Shown piece by piece: positions 53,693-61,993 of a stretch of 64,000 nt of DNA. Each line of letters starts with the position of its first letter. The first letter of the stretch is position 1. This DNA is from Frankiales bacterium (lineage in GTDB: Bacteria > Actinomycetota > Actinomycetes > Mycobacteriales > SCTD01). The notes below the pieces were generated by a model that searched no databases, had not been told where the DNA came from, and was given only the letters and a program-made list of their open reading frames with translations. Made by a program: the position numbers and the translations under genes. The DNA is taken from assembly GCA_025465465.1 (NCBI GenBank), contig JAODND010000089.1, forward strand, positions 177,867 to 241,866, in the 5' to 3' direction.

Positions 53693-54567
53693 CCGACGGC
53701 CCGGCTGTCACCGTCATCGACCCCCACGCCGGACCGGTCCTGCCGGCAGCCGTCCGACCTCGCTGGGGCGCCACCGAACGCACCGTCGCGCTCGTCGCAG
53801 CGGTCGTGCTGCTGGCGGGACTGGTCTCCGCCGGCCATTTGCGGACGGGTACGGCAGACGGCGGGCTGTCCGCGACCAGCCGCGGGTCAAAGGCTCAGCT
53901 CGGCCGGCCGTCGGCCTTGGTCCTCGACCTGGTCGTGACCGGGCCGCCGGTCGAGGTCCGGCTTGTGCGCCCCGACCGCGGCTGGGTGCTCGTCGACCGC
54001 GCACCCACGGTCGTCGGGGCGGCGACGGACGTCGTGGTCTCGCACACCGTCGTCTGCGACCGACCGGTGCCGCCGCCCTCGCGGCTGCAGCTCGTCACGA
54101 TCGACGGCCGCCGGCTCGGCGTACCGGTGCATGTCGCGAAAGGTGACCTGTTCCGCAGCACCTGCGACCCATGGCAGGGAGCGCAAGCGATGCGGCTGGT
54201 GACCAGCAGCCTCACCCGCGCGGCGCGCACACGCGTCCAGCTCGGCCTGGTCGACGTGAGCACCCGGCCGCTCACCCTGGACCAGGTCCGGTACGGCGGG
54301 TTCGCCTTCGCCGCAGATCTGCCCGTGCGGCTGGCCGGGCGGGACAGCCGCGGGCCGCTCGACCTCGACCGCCTCACCGTCACGGACCTGACACTGGTCA
54401 CCACGGTGCAGGAGTGCGGTGCCGCGAGGCGGGCCCTGGATGCGGCAACGGCGAACGGCACGCCGGACCGGCTGCCGGCGACCGTCGACGGTGCACCGGC
54501 CGATCTCGAGGTACGTGGTCTCGAGGCCTACCTGGAGCTGCAGTGGCGGGCGACCTGCGTACGCTGA
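53683..54567 (+). CDS. Single-pass four-cysteine protein B, unknown function
   Basis: A 294-residue protein with a membrane helix at about 30-50 and an extracellular part with four cysteines placed as TVVC, RSTC, VQEC and RATCVR at the end, the same order as its neighbour. The strand LVDVSTRPLTLDQVRYG matches the Ig-like strand of protein A. The GTG start overlaps the previous stop by ten bases; a TTG six bases later is the alternative. It ends four bases before dapF. No enzyme motif was seen. Confidence 0.75.
   Translation: MSLTDGPAVTVIDPHAGPVLPAAVRPRWGATERTVALVAAVVLLAGLVSAGHLRTGTADGGLSATSRGSKAQLGRPSALVLDLVVTGPPVEVRLVRPDRGWVLVDRAPTVVGAATDVVVSHTVVCDRPVPPPSRLQLVTIDGRRLGVPVHVAKGDLFRSTCDPWQGAQAMRLVTSSLTRAARTRVQLGLVDVSTRPLTLDQVRYGGFAFAADLPVRLAGRDSRGPLDLDRLTVTDLTLVTTVQECGAARRALDAATANGTPDRLPATVDGAPADLEVRGLEAYLELQWRATCVR
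54560..54565 (+). promoter_or_regulatory. -10 box for leaderless dapF transcript
   Basis: TACGCT ends six bases before the dapF GTG and shares its last T with the preceding TGA stop, the same TACGCTGA arrangement as before the DUF3046 gene. Confidence 0.45.
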
Positions 54568-54571
54568 TTGC

Positions 54572-55321
54572 GTGCGCTTCCTCAAGGGTCACGGCACCGA
54601 GAACGACTTCGTGCTGCTCCCCGACCTCGACGGCTCCCTCGACCTGACCGACGACCTCGTGCGCCGGCTCTGCGACCGTCGTGCGGGTATCGGGGGCGAC
54701 GGGGTGCTGCGCGTCCTGAGGGGCGCAGACGGCCTGTGGTTCATGGACTACCGCAACGCCGACGGTTCGATCGCGGAGATGTGCGGCAACGGGGTTCGGG
54801 TCTATGCCCGCTACCTCGTCGAGGCTGGTCTGGAGTCCGAGGGGCACCTGCAGCTCGCGACCCGCGACGGCATCAAGGAGGTCGACGTCAAGGGCGACGC
54901 GGTCCTCGTCGACATGGGTCCCGCCGTGATCGGGGAGACGGTCGTGATCGACGGGACGACGGCGACGTTCGTCGACATGGGCAACCCGCACGCGGTCGTG
55001 CACGTCGCGTCGGTCGAGGCCCTCGGCACCCTCGACCCGGACCGCAAGGACCTCAACGTCGAGTATGTCGAGGACGTCGCCGACAACCACCTTCGGATGC
55101 GCGTCCACGAGCGCGGCGTCGGCGAGACGCGGTCCTGCGGCACCGGCGCGTGCGCGGCCGTGGTCGCGACCGTGCTGCGGCTCGGGATCCCGCGCGGATC
55201 GGCGTACACGGTCGACGTGCCGGGTGGCCGGTTGACGGTCACGTGGCGCGAGGACGGGCACGTGACACTCGAGGGACCTGCTGTGATCGTGGCCGAGGGG
55301 GAGTGGACCGTTGACGCCTGA
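54572..55321 (+). CDS. dapF: Diaminopimelate epimerase
   Basis: It converts LL- to meso-diaminopimelate, the precursor of lysine and of peptidoglycan cross-links. The 249-residue protein has both catalytic cysteines, Cys71 in EMCGNG and Cys189 in SCGTGAC, and the N-terminal KGHGTENDFV. The GTG at 54572 is four bases after the previous gene. The 3' end overlaps the next gene by 11 bases. dapA of the same pathway is at 1.5 kb. Confidence 0.96.
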   Translation: MRFLKGHGTENDFVLLPDLDGSLDLTDDLVRRLCDRRAGIGGDGVLRVLRGADGLWFMDYRNADGSIAEMCGNGVRVYARYLVEAGLESEGHLQLATRDGIKEVDVKGDAVLVDMGPAVIGETVVIDGTTATFVDMGNPHAVVHVASVEALGTLDPDRKDLNVEYVEDVADNHLRMRVHERGVGETRSCGTGACAAVVATVLRLGIPRGSAYTVDVPGGRLTVTWREDGHVTLEGPAVIVAEGEWTVDA

Positions 55322-56036
55322 GGAGTGCACCAAGCGCATCGCCGGTGCGGTCGGCCGCATCGGTGGCGAGTGGATGTTTGACGCGGTCGTCAACGCGCGC
55401 GGGACGGAGCTCGGCTTCGAGACCTGGGCCTGGTACCACTGCGGTCGGGGCGGCGTCCTCGGCAACCCGCCTGCCTCCGTGGTGGTCGCGGCCTTCGGCT
55501 TCTTCCCGCCCGAGCTGCAGACCAAGGCATGGGAGAAGGGCTGCGCCGTGATGGCGCCGGCCGACACCGCCCGCGAGTACGCCGCCTGCTGCGCGCTGTG
55601 GGGCACCCGCCGCTTCGCGTCCGTCGACGGCGCGGGCAGGCTGGCGGACCTGCTGACTAAGGCGCTCGACAGCGCCCAGGCGATGGGACTGCCGCTGTTC
55701 GCCGGCTGGCGCGACGTGCTGCACGACTTTGACGCGGCAAGCCCGCCGGAGCGGCTCGCCCTTGCGCTGCAGGCGGCACGCGAGCATCGCGGCGGCGCGC
55801 ACCTCGTGGCCGTCCGCGGCTATGGCGTCGATCCGCTGCAGGCCGTGATGTCCGGGCGGTACGGCGCGACGAACGCCGAGTTCTTCGGCTGGCCGCAGCC
55901 GTGGCCCGACCCCGAGGCCGGCAAGGAGCAGATGGCCGCGGCTGAGCGGATCACCAATGCGATCGTGGCCCCGGCGTTCGAGGTCCTGACCGGCGACGAG
56001 CGCACCGAGCTGACCGACGGCCTGCGCGCACTCTGA
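55311..56036 (+). CDS. SCO6745-family protein
   Basis: A 241-residue, mainly helical protein with the patterns FDAVVNARGTELGFETWAWY, CGRGGVLGN and VVVAAFGFFPPELQ, which I recognise as the actinobacterial SCO6745 family; its biochemical role is not established. The TTG start has GAGGGGGAG upstream and overlaps the dapF end by 11 bases, so it is translationally coupled to dapF. It meets the convergent four-cysteine protein C gene two bases later. Confidence 0.75.
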   Translation: MTPEECTKRIAGAVGRIGGEWMFDAVVNARGTELGFETWAWYHCGRGGVLGNPPASVVVAAFGFFPPELQTKAWEKGCAVMAPADTAREYAACCALWGTRRFASVDGAGRLADLLTKALDSAQAMGLPLFAGWRDVLHDFDAASPPERLALALQAAREHRGGAHLVAVRGYGVDPLQAVMSGRYGATNAEFFGWPQPWPDPEAGKEQMAAAERITNAIVAPAFEVLTGDERTELTDGLRAL

Positions 56037-56038
56037 CC

Positions 56039-57040
56039 TCAGTGCGGGCAGACCTTGCTGATCCAGCGGGCGATGAGCTCGATCCCCTGGGACGCGTTGA
56101 GCAGTGAGGTGTGCCCGTCGTGGGTGCTGCCGCTGGACACGGTGCCGTCGATCTCGCCGTCGAGCGAGATGACGCGGTAGGTCGGCGTGAAGCCGGCCTG
56201 GACCGGAGCGACGCCCCAGGCCGACAGTGCTGCACTGCAGTCGGTGACCCGCAGCGTCAGCGGCACGACCGCGGCCGCCTTGCCGGCGAGGTGAACCGGA
56301 GTGTCCGAGGCCACCACCGTGACGCCGTCGGTGGCCGTGACCGCAGCGAGGGTCCTCGGCACGGCGGCATCGTTGCGGAGCAACAAGTCGACCAGCAGGT
56401 CAGCGCCCACCTGTCGCACCACGGGCAGGCCGGTGAGCGCGAGACTCACCTCGGGTGGCAGGAGTCCGCAGCGGATGGTCGTGCCGGACGTGAGCCCCGC
56501 CAGGAACCTGCCGCCCTGGTCCGAGGTGATGAGGATCGTCGCGGTGCCGCCGCGGTAGGTCCGGACCAGCAGCGTGATCGGGGAGGCGAGTGTCAGGTCC
56601 AACGCGGCCGGGCAGCCCGTGGGCAGGGCAAACGTCACCGGCTGCGGGTCGTCGGGCGCCAGTGAGTTGCCGTCGGCAGGCAGGTTCGGGAGCCCGGCGA
56701 TGTGGGCCGACAGCACCGTCACCGGATGGTGCGCCTGGTTGAGGAACGTCAGGCTGATGCGGTTGTCGCGGCCGGCCGCATCGGGGCCGGCGACGGCGAC
56801 GACCGCCACGTCCTGCAGGGCTGCCTGATCCAGCCGCTGCTCCTCGCGCAGGTGCCCGACCGCCCAGCCGCCGGCGGCACCGGTGGTGACGATCGCGGCG
56901 GCCAACCACGCCAACCGCTTCTGTGCCGTGGACATCCGTCGTGGCGGGCGCCCGACGTCCTCGCCGATCACGTCGGACAGCGGCACCGGGGTGGACGAGC
57001 GCGTCACCGTGACGACCGGCGGTGGCGGCTCAGTGCTCAC
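56039..57040 (-). CDS. Single-pass four-cysteine protein C, unknown function
   Basis: A 333-residue protein with a Pro-rich cytoplasmic start, basic RPPRRMSTAQKR, a membrane helix at about 45-65 and an extracellular part with four cysteines: PTGC, TIRC, VTDC and KVCPH at the end. Strands FLNQAHHPVTVLSAHI and LRNDAAVPRTLAAVTA repeat the Ig-like pattern of proteins A and B. It lies on the other strand, beyond dapF. The GTG at 57040 was chosen because the longer in-frame start lies inside hflX regulatory DNA; the true start is uncertain. Confidence 0.72.
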   Translation of the reverse strand: MSTEPPPPVVTVTRSSTPVPLSDVIGEDVGRPPRRMSTAQKRLAWLAAAIVTTGAAGGWAVGHLREEQRLDQAALQDVAVVAVAGPDAAGRDNRISLTFLNQAHHPVTVLSAHIAGLPNLPADGNSLAPDDPQPVTFALPTGCPAALDLTLASPITLLVRTYRGGTATILITSDQGGRFLAGLTSGTTIRCGLLPPEVSLALTGLPVVRQVGADLLVDLLLRNDAAVPRTLAAVTATDGVTVVASDTPVHLAGKAAAVVPLTLRVTDCSAALSAWGVAPVQAGFTPTYRVISLDGEIDGTVSSGSTHDGHTSLLNASQGIELIARWISKVCPH

Positions 57041-57110
57041 GGGGACAACACAAGCACAGTCGCGATACGAGGTCGCCGCCCGCGGCGGGGAGTGCGACCA
57101 TGGAAGGGAC

Positions 57111-58559
57111 ATGACCTACCCCAACCCCTCCCGCCCAGCGCGCGACCCTGCCATCCACCTCGATCCAGAGATCGACCTGCACGACCTCGAGGGCGAGGGG
57201 TTCGACCTCGAGGAACGCAACGCGCTCCGTCGCGTCAGCGGCATCCGCACCGACCTCGAGGACGTCACCGAGGTCGAGTACCGGCAGCTCCGCCTCGAGC
57301 GGGTCGTCCTCATGGGCGTCTATCCCCGTAGCGAAGGAGACCGGGCCGCCGAGACGTCCTTGCTGGAGCTGAAGGCGCTCGCGGAGACCGCTGGTTGCGA
57401 GGTGCTCGAGGGCCTCATGCAGCGCAAGGACATGCCCGATCCGAAGTCCTACGTCGGTTCCGGCAAGGCCCAGGAGCTACGCGACGTCGTGCTGTCCTCC
57501 GGCGCCGACACGGTGATCTGCGACGGCGAGCTCAGCCCCGGTCAGCTGCGTGCGCTCGAGGACCTCGTGAAGGTGAAGGTCATCGACCGCACCTGGCTGA
57601 TCCTCGACATCTTCGCGACGCACGCCACCAGCCGTGAGGGCAAGGCGCAGGTCGAGCTCGCGCAGCTGACCTACATGCTCCCGCGCCTGCGCGGCTGGGG
57701 TGAGTCGCTGTCCCGGCAGGGCGGTGGAGCCGGCGGCTCCGGTGGCGGCGGTGTCGGCACCCGCGGGCCGGGCGAGACCAAGATCGAGACCGATCGCCGC
57801 CGGATCCGCTCGCGTCAGGCCAAGCTGGCCCGCGAGATCAAGGAGATGAAGACGGCGCGCGAGGTGAAGCGCCAGGAGCGCCGCCGCAACGCAGTGCCGT
57901 CGGTCGCGATCGCCGGCTACACCAACGCCGGCAAGTCCTCCCTGCTCAACCGCCTCACCGGCGCCGGCGTCCTCGTCGAGAACGCGCTGTTCGCGACCCT
58001 CGACCCGACCGTGCGGCGGGCCCAGACGCCCCATGGCCGCGAGTTCACCCTCACCGACACCGTCGGCTTCGTACGTCGTCTGCCGCACCAGCTCGTCGAG
58101 GCGTTCCGGAGCACCTTGGAGGAGGTCGCGGAGTCCGACCTCATCCTGCATGTCGTCGACGGCAGTCACCCCGATCCCGAAGGGCAGCTGCAGGCTGTCC
58201 GGTCCGTGCTCGCCGACATCGACGCGAACGACGTGCCCGAGATCGTCGTGATCAACAAGGCCGACGCCGCGGATCCCCTTGTCCTGTCGAGGATCCAGCG
58301 TCGCGAGAAGCACTCGATCGCTGTCTCGGCGCTGACCGGTGCCGGCCTCGCCGAGCTCGTCGCGCTGCTCGAGGACGAGGTGCCCCGACCCGAGACCCTG
58401 GTCCGGGTCGTGCTGCCCTACGCCGAGGGCCGGCTGGTCGCGCGCATCCACGACGAGGGCGAGATCCTGGCTGAGGAGCACCTCGAGGAGGGCACCCGGC
58501 TCGAGGCCCGGGTCGGGCCGCAGCTCGCGGCCGAGCTGGCCGACTACCTGGTGGCCTAG
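57111..58559 (+). CDS. hflX: GTPase HflX
   Basis: A ribosome-associated GTPase that splits or rescues ribosomes. The 482-residue protein has the N-terminal HflX domain (ERVVLMGVY; DPKSYVGSGKAQEL), the Gly-rich RGPGETKIETDRRRI segment, a basic coiled coil and the G domain with G1 GYTNAGKSS at 269-277, G3 DTVGFVRRLP and G4 NKAD. The ATG follows GGAAGGGA. The TAG stop shares CTAG with the stop of the convergent gene. Confidence 0.95.
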   Translation: MTYPNPSRPARDPAIHLDPEIDLHDLEGEGFDLEERNALRRVSGIRTDLEDVTEVEYRQLRLERVVLMGVYPRSEGDRAAETSLLELKALAETAGCEVLEGLMQRKDMPDPKSYVGSGKAQELRDVVLSSGADTVICDGELSPGQLRALEDLVKVKVIDRTWLILDIFATHATSREGKAQVELAQLTYMLPRLRGWGESLSRQGGGAGGSGGGGVGTRGPGETKIETDRRRIRSRQAKLAREIKEMKTAREVKRQERRRNAVPSVAIAGYTNAGKSSLLNRLTGAGVLVENALFATLDPTVRRAQTPHGREFTLTDTVGFVRRLPHQLVEAFRSTLEEVAESDLILHVVDGSHPDPEGQLQAVRSVLADIDANDVPEIVVINKADAADPLVLSRIQRREKHSIAVSALTGAGLAELVALLEDEVPRPETLVRVVLPYAEGRLVARIHDEGEILAEEHLEEGTRLEARVGPQLAAELADYLVA

Positions 58560-59296
58560 CCCTCGCCGGAGCTCTTGCCGCTGCTGTCGTGGCCACTGCT
58601 GTCGCGGCCACTGCCGTCGCCGGAGTCGCTGGGCCGGCTGCTGGGTTCAGCGCTGTGGTCGTCCCCGACGGGGCGAGACGCCGGGGAGGGCTTCCCGTGC
58701 CCGTCCTCCTGGCCCGGCGAGGCGCTGGGGCGTACGCCGTCGGAGCGGCCACCGTCGCTGCTGCCGCTGTGCTGACCGTCGTGATCCGACGAGGTCGGAC
58801 CCGGCGTCGGTCGCTGCTGCGGGTCTGTCGACTCGTGCCCGACCGCTGCGGGTGCCTGGCTGGGGGTGTGACGCGGCGTCGGCCGTGGCGCGGGCTTCGG
58901 GTGTGCCTTGGGCTTCGGGAGGTGGATCGGCGTGATCGAGGAGACGGTGTCGGAGACAACGCGCTGCGCTGGGCCGGGCAGCGCGTTGGCCCCGGCGGCG
59001 CCCATCGTCGCGCCGACGAGGACGACCGCGAGCGGCACAGGCACGAGCCACCAGCGCCTGCGCGGTGCCGGGGGCAACGTCGGGCTGGCCGTGAGGTCCG
59101 GGACAAGGCCGCTGTCGAACATCGCGGCGAGGGCGGCCGACGGTGCCGGGGCACCGTCGGCGGTGAGCGACTGCAGGTCGGAGACGAAGCCGGTGAGGCC
59201 CTCCTCGCCGGTGACGGCGCGGCCGCGCAGCAGCGCGTCGGCGTCGCGGTCGGACAGGGGGCGTCTCACGTCCCTGTCATCGTCTCGGGGCGTCAC
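58556..59296 (-). CDS. Membrane anti-sigma-like protein with low-complexity tail
   Basis: A 246-residue protein. The cytoplasmic N-terminus (about 1-78) has a short helix LSDRDADALLRGRAVTGEEG resembling the sigma-binding end of RsdA-type anti-sigma factors. A membrane helix lies at about 82-105. The extracellular rest is low complexity: Pro/Lys/His-rich (HLPKPKAHPKPAPRPTPRH), then Ser/Gly/Asp/His-rich to the end. It starts at a GTG overlapping the sigma gene stop (GTGA), which supports an anti-sigma role; binding is not shown. Confidence 0.72.
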   Translation of the reverse strand: MTPRDDDRDVRRPLSDRDADALLRGRAVTGEEGLTGFVSDLQSLTADGAPAPSAALAAMFDSGLVPDLTASPTLPPAPRRRWWLVPVPLAVVLVGATMGAAGANALPGPAQRVVSDTVSSITPIHLPKPKAHPKPAPRPTPRHTPSQAPAAVGHESTDPQQRPTPGPTSSDHDGQHSGSSDGGRSDGVRPSASPGQEDGHGKPSPASRPVGDDHSAEPSSRPSDSGDGSGRDSSGHDSSGKSSGEG

Positions 59297-59850
59297 AGGG
59301 TTACGCCATCCGGGTGGTTCTCGACGGATCTCCTCAAGGTGAGCAGTCCCCGGCGCTGCAGCTGCTTGACGGCACCAGCGCTCTTGCCCAGTGCCTCAGC
59401 CACCTGGTCGACGGTCAGGTCGCCGAGGATCCGCAGCACGAGCACGTCGCGCTGGTCCGGCAGCAGGGTCTCGAGCAGCGCCCGGATCCGCTCGCTCTGC
59501 AGCGCCTCGACGGCGACGTCCTCGGTCGACGGGCTCTGCCGGGGGTCCTCGGCGGCGACGTAGGCGACGGGCGGTTCGCGTCGTCCTCGCTTGCGCAGGT
59601 CATCAACGAGGCGGGCATGCGCGACGCTGAAGGTGAAGGTGCGCAGGCCCGCGGCCCCGCCGGACAGTGCCGCCAGCTTGGGGAAGACGGCGAGAAAGAC
59701 CTCGCTGGTCAGGTCCTCAGGTTCACTGGCGCCGCGGGCGCGCAGGTAGGCCAACACCTTGGGTGCCAGCTGCTCATAGACCGCGCGCAGCGCCCAGGCC
59801 TCGCCGGCCTGGGCCGCAGGCAGCAGGTCTTCCAGGAGCGCATCGCTCAT
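59293..59850 (-). CDS. ECF-type RNA polymerase sigma factor
   Basis: A 185-residue sigma factor. Region 2 spans about 10-85 (ALRAVYEQLAPKVLAYLRAR, then DLTSEVFLAVFPKL and FTFSVAHARLVDDLRKR). Region 4 spans 120-175 (LPDQRDVLVLRILGDLTVDQ, then KSAGAVKQLQRRGLLTLRR). It is coupled to the downstream membrane protein, the probable anti-sigma factor, and follows an exported Ser/Asp/Gly-rich protein gene by 85 bases on the same strand. Confidence 0.9.
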   Translation of the reverse strand: MSDALLEDLLPAAQAGEAWALRAVYEQLAPKVLAYLRARGASEPEDLTSEVFLAVFPKLAALSGGAAGLRTFTFSVAHARLVDDLRKRGRREPPVAYVAAEDPRQSPSTEDVAVEALQSERIRALLETLLPDQRDVLVLRILGDLTVDQVAEALGKSAGAVKQLQRRGLLTLRRSVENHPDGVTL

Positions 59851-59935
59851 GAGGTGGCGTGAGATCTCGAGGGGTGGGCGGGCAACGGACGAAGCGGGCC
59901 GCTGAGGCGACCCGCTCCGTCATGCTGCCAGGTGG

Positions 59936-60583
59936 TCAGTCCTTGCCGCCGCCACCACCGTTGTCCGCACCGCTGTCGGCACCGTTGTTGCTGTCACCGT
60001 TGCCGTGGGAGTCACCGGAGTCGTGCCCTGAGTTGCTGCCGGAGGTGGGCTTGGGGGCGCTGTTGTCCACGCCGCCGTTGCCGCGGCCGCTGTGGTGGCC
60101 GTCCCGGTGGCCGGCCTTGAGCTGGCCGCAGTGCCCGCCGTTGTCGCCGTCGTTGGCACCGTCGTGCTCACCGGCCTCGGCGGCGTCCGTCTCGTTCTGG
60201 TCGCCGTCCTGCTGGTTGGCCTGGTCGTTGGGCTGGGTCGTGGCGTTCGGGTCGGCACTGGCGGTTGCCGTGCAGGTGGGAATCGCCTTCGCGGACTCGG
60301 TCGGCTCAGCCGCGTCGGAGGGCTCCGCGGCCTCGGTCGCCTTGGCCTTGGCACTCGCGGCGGCGTCGGTCGCCTCCGGGGTCGGGTCCTCGCTGGGTGC
60401 CGCCGACGCGGTGGCCGACGCGGAAGCGCTGGTCGTGGCGTCAGCGGCGAGGTTGAGGGGACCGCTCGGGCCGGCGAGGGCCGCACCGGTCACGGCGAGG
60501 CTGACGGCCGCGAGCCCGCCGATGACGACGGCCTTTCCGGCGTGGCTCAGGGAGACGAGCTTGTTGAGGAGGGTGGTGCGCAT
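59936..60583 (-). CDS. Exported acidic Ser/Gly/Asp/His-rich protein
   Basis: A 215-residue protein. A hydrophobic signal segment (VVIGGLAAVSLAVTGAALA) ends near residue 40. The rest is low complexity: Ala/Ser/Glu-rich first, then Asn/Asp/Gly/His/Ser-rich (DGDNGGHCGQLKAGHRDGHH; SGHDSGDSHGNGDSNNGAD), ending GGGGGKD. Two cysteines are present. Such tails may bind metal ions or simply be flexible surface polymers. The ATG at 60583 with AGGAC upstream was preferred over a start nine codons earlier. It lies upstream of the sigma gene. Confidence 0.65.
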   Translation of the reverse strand: MRTTLLNKLVSLSHAGKAVVIGGLAAVSLAVTGAALAGPSGPLNLAADATTSASASATASAAPSEDPTPEATDAAASAKAKATEAAEPSDAAEPTESAKAIPTCTATASADPNATTQPNDQANQQDGDQNETDAAEAGEHDGANDGDNGGHCGQLKAGHRDGHHSGRGNGGVDNSAPKPTSGSNSGHDSGDSHGNGDSNNGADSGADNGGGGGKD

Positions 60584-60637
60584 CGGACGTGTCCTCACTT
60601 CGGCAGCCACCCTCGAGGGGACGGGGCGGCATTGCGG

Positions 60638-60656
60638 CTGCCGTCTGGGACGGCAG
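60638..60656. terminator. Hairpin downstream of lexA
   Basis: CTGCCGTC and GACGGCAG form a perfect 8-base stem with a TGG loop, about 63 bases beyond the lexA stop. There is no clear T-run in the lexA direction, so termination is only a possibility. Confidence 0.35.
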
Positions 60657-60718
60657 TTCGCCTTTTCGGCGGGGTCAGGGAGGTGATCGACCGCGCCGCG
60701 GTGAGGGTTACGCCGCCG

Positions 60719-61468
60719 TCAGAGCTTTCTCAGGACGGTGACGACTCGTCCGAGAATGGTGGCTTCGTCACCGGGGATCGGCGCAAACGCCTCGTTGTGC
60801 GGCATCAGCCAGACATGGCCGTCCTTGCGCTTGAACGTCTTCACGGTGGCCTCGCCGTCGATCATGGCCGCGACGATGTCGCCGTTGCTCGCCGTCGGCT
60901 GCTGCCGCACGACGACCCAGTCGCCGTCACTGATCGCGGCGTCGATCATCGACTCGCCGACCACCTTGAGCATGAACAGCGTGCCTTCGCCCACGAGCTC
61001 GCGAGGCAGCGGGAAGACCTCCTCCACCGCCTGCTCGGCGAGGATGGGACCGCCCGCCGCGATCCGGCCGAGCACCGGCACATAGGCCGGCTGCGGGAAG
61101 GAGTGGTGCTCCTGGCCGTCGTCCAGTCCCATCTCGCTGGGGAGCCGGACGTCGACCGCGCGGGGCTTGGTCGCGTCGCGCCGCAGGAAGCCCTTCTTCT
61201 GCAGCGTGATGAGCTGGTAGCTCACGCTGCTGGTGCTGGCGAGCCCCACCGCGTCGCCGATCTCCCGGATGGTGGGCGGGAAGCCGCGGCGCTCCACGCT
61301 CTCGCGGATGAACTCGAGGATCTTGCGCTGTCGTGGGGTGAGGCCCTCGTTGTCGGCCGGCCCGTCGGGCAGGTTGTGGATCTGGGTGGTCTTGGGCGGC
61401 ACGCCGGCCTTTCGGCCGGGCTTCTGCCGCACTGTCTCGTCCACCTCGTCGACGCTGTTCTGATCCAC
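60719..61468 (-). CDS. lexA: SOS repressor LexA
   Basis: A 249-residue repressor. The N-terminal winged helix spans about 42-108 ([20 protein letters not shown], then [19 protein letters not shown]). The self-cleavage site is Ala138-Gly139 (RIAAGGPI), with catalytic Ser173 (VGESMID) and Lys210 (ATVKTFKR). The extended N-terminal tail before the HTH is common in actinobacteria. The GTG follows GAGGGAG. An SOS box lies 64 bases upstream, giving autoregulation. Confidence 0.97.
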   Translation of the reverse strand: MDQNSVDEVDETVRQKPGRKAGVPPKTTQIHNLPDGPADNEGLTPRQRKILEFIRESVERRGFPPTIREIGDAVGLASTSSVSYQLITLQKKGFLRRDATKPRAVDVRLPSEMGLDDGQEHHSFPQPAYVPVLGRIAAGGPILAEQAVEEVFPLPRELVGEGTLFMLKVVGESMIDAAISDGDWVVVRQQPTASNGDIVAAMIDGEATVKTFKRKDGHVWLMPHNEAFAPIPGDEATILGRVVTVLRKL

Positions 61469-61531
61469 GCCAGCACTCCCTCTCGAATATCCAGTCGAAC
61501 GCTGGAACCGTAGCCCGGTGCGACCGAACTC

Positions 61532-61547
61532 TCAAACATTTGTTCGA
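61532..61547. promoter_or_regulatory. LexA (SOS) box between lexA and the LysM gene
   Basis: TCAAACATTTGTTCGA differs from the TCGAAC-N4-GTTCGA consensus at one base. It lies in the divergent promoter region and can control both genes. Confidence 0.75.
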
Positions 61548-61635
61548 CGTGTCGTGGATTTTGTCGGACCGGGCTGTTAGACATTGGCTCAGACGTTCGA
61601 GAGAACACCCATTCGAAAGGGACTCAGGAGCAGCG

Positions 61636-61941
61636 ATGAACAGCACCCTTCACCTCACCCGCCGCGGCCGCCTCGTGATCGTGGCCCTGCTCGCGATGCT
61701 GCTGTTCCTCGCCTTCCTGGTGGGCCGCACCGGCGTCTCGAGCGCCTCGACCGACTCCGCGGCGCCGGTGGCCTACACCCAGACGACCGTCCAGCCCGGC
61801 GAGACCCTCTGGGCCGTGGCCAAGCGGGTCGCTCCGCACCACGACCCGCGGGCTCTGGTGGACGAGATCCGGGACCTCAACCACCTGGCCTCGGGTGGTC
61901 TGCGGGTCGGCCAGCAGCTGCTGCTGCCGCACACCTCCTGA
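61636..61941 (+). CDS. Membrane-anchored LysM protein, SOS-linked
   Basis: A 101-residue protein: basic N-terminus, membrane helix at about 12-32, then one LysM domain (TQTTVQPGETLWAVAKRVAP to GGLRVGQQLLLP) that binds peptidoglycan. It is divergent from lexA with a shared SOS box. The same arrangement in mycobacteria gives Rv2719c, a damage-induced cell-wall protein that affects division; a similar role is inferred. CAGGAG precedes the ATG. Confidence 0.88.
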   Translation: MNSTLHLTRRGRLVIVALLAMLLFLAFLVGRTGVSSASTDSAAPVAYTQTTVQPGETLWAVAKRVAPHHDPRALVDEIRDLNHLASGGLRVGQQLLLPHTS

Positions 61942-61981
61942 GCCCTGTGGACAGCTGGCAGCGCGGTCGGCCTGCGCTGTT

Positions 61982-61987
61982 TACCGT
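61982..61987 (+). promoter_or_regulatory. -10 box for leaderless transcript of the toxin module
   Basis: TACCGT ends six bases before the GTG at 61994, the first gene of the toxin module. Confidence 0.4.
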
Positions 61988-61993
61988 TCCCGC

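Noticed and set aside
58249..58262. GTGATCAACAAGG as a third copy of the TGATC repeat
   Set aside because: It encodes the conserved INKAD motif of HflX and has no inverted partner.
61485..61510. TCGAATATCCAGTCGAAC near the lexA start as a second SOS box
   Set aside because: The right half reads AGTCGA instead of GTTCGA, and spacing does not fit.
61576..61620. Further SOS boxes near the LysM start (GTTCGAGAGAAC and TTCGAA)
   Set aside because: The half-sites are in the wrong spacing or orientation for TCGAAC-N4-GTTCGA.
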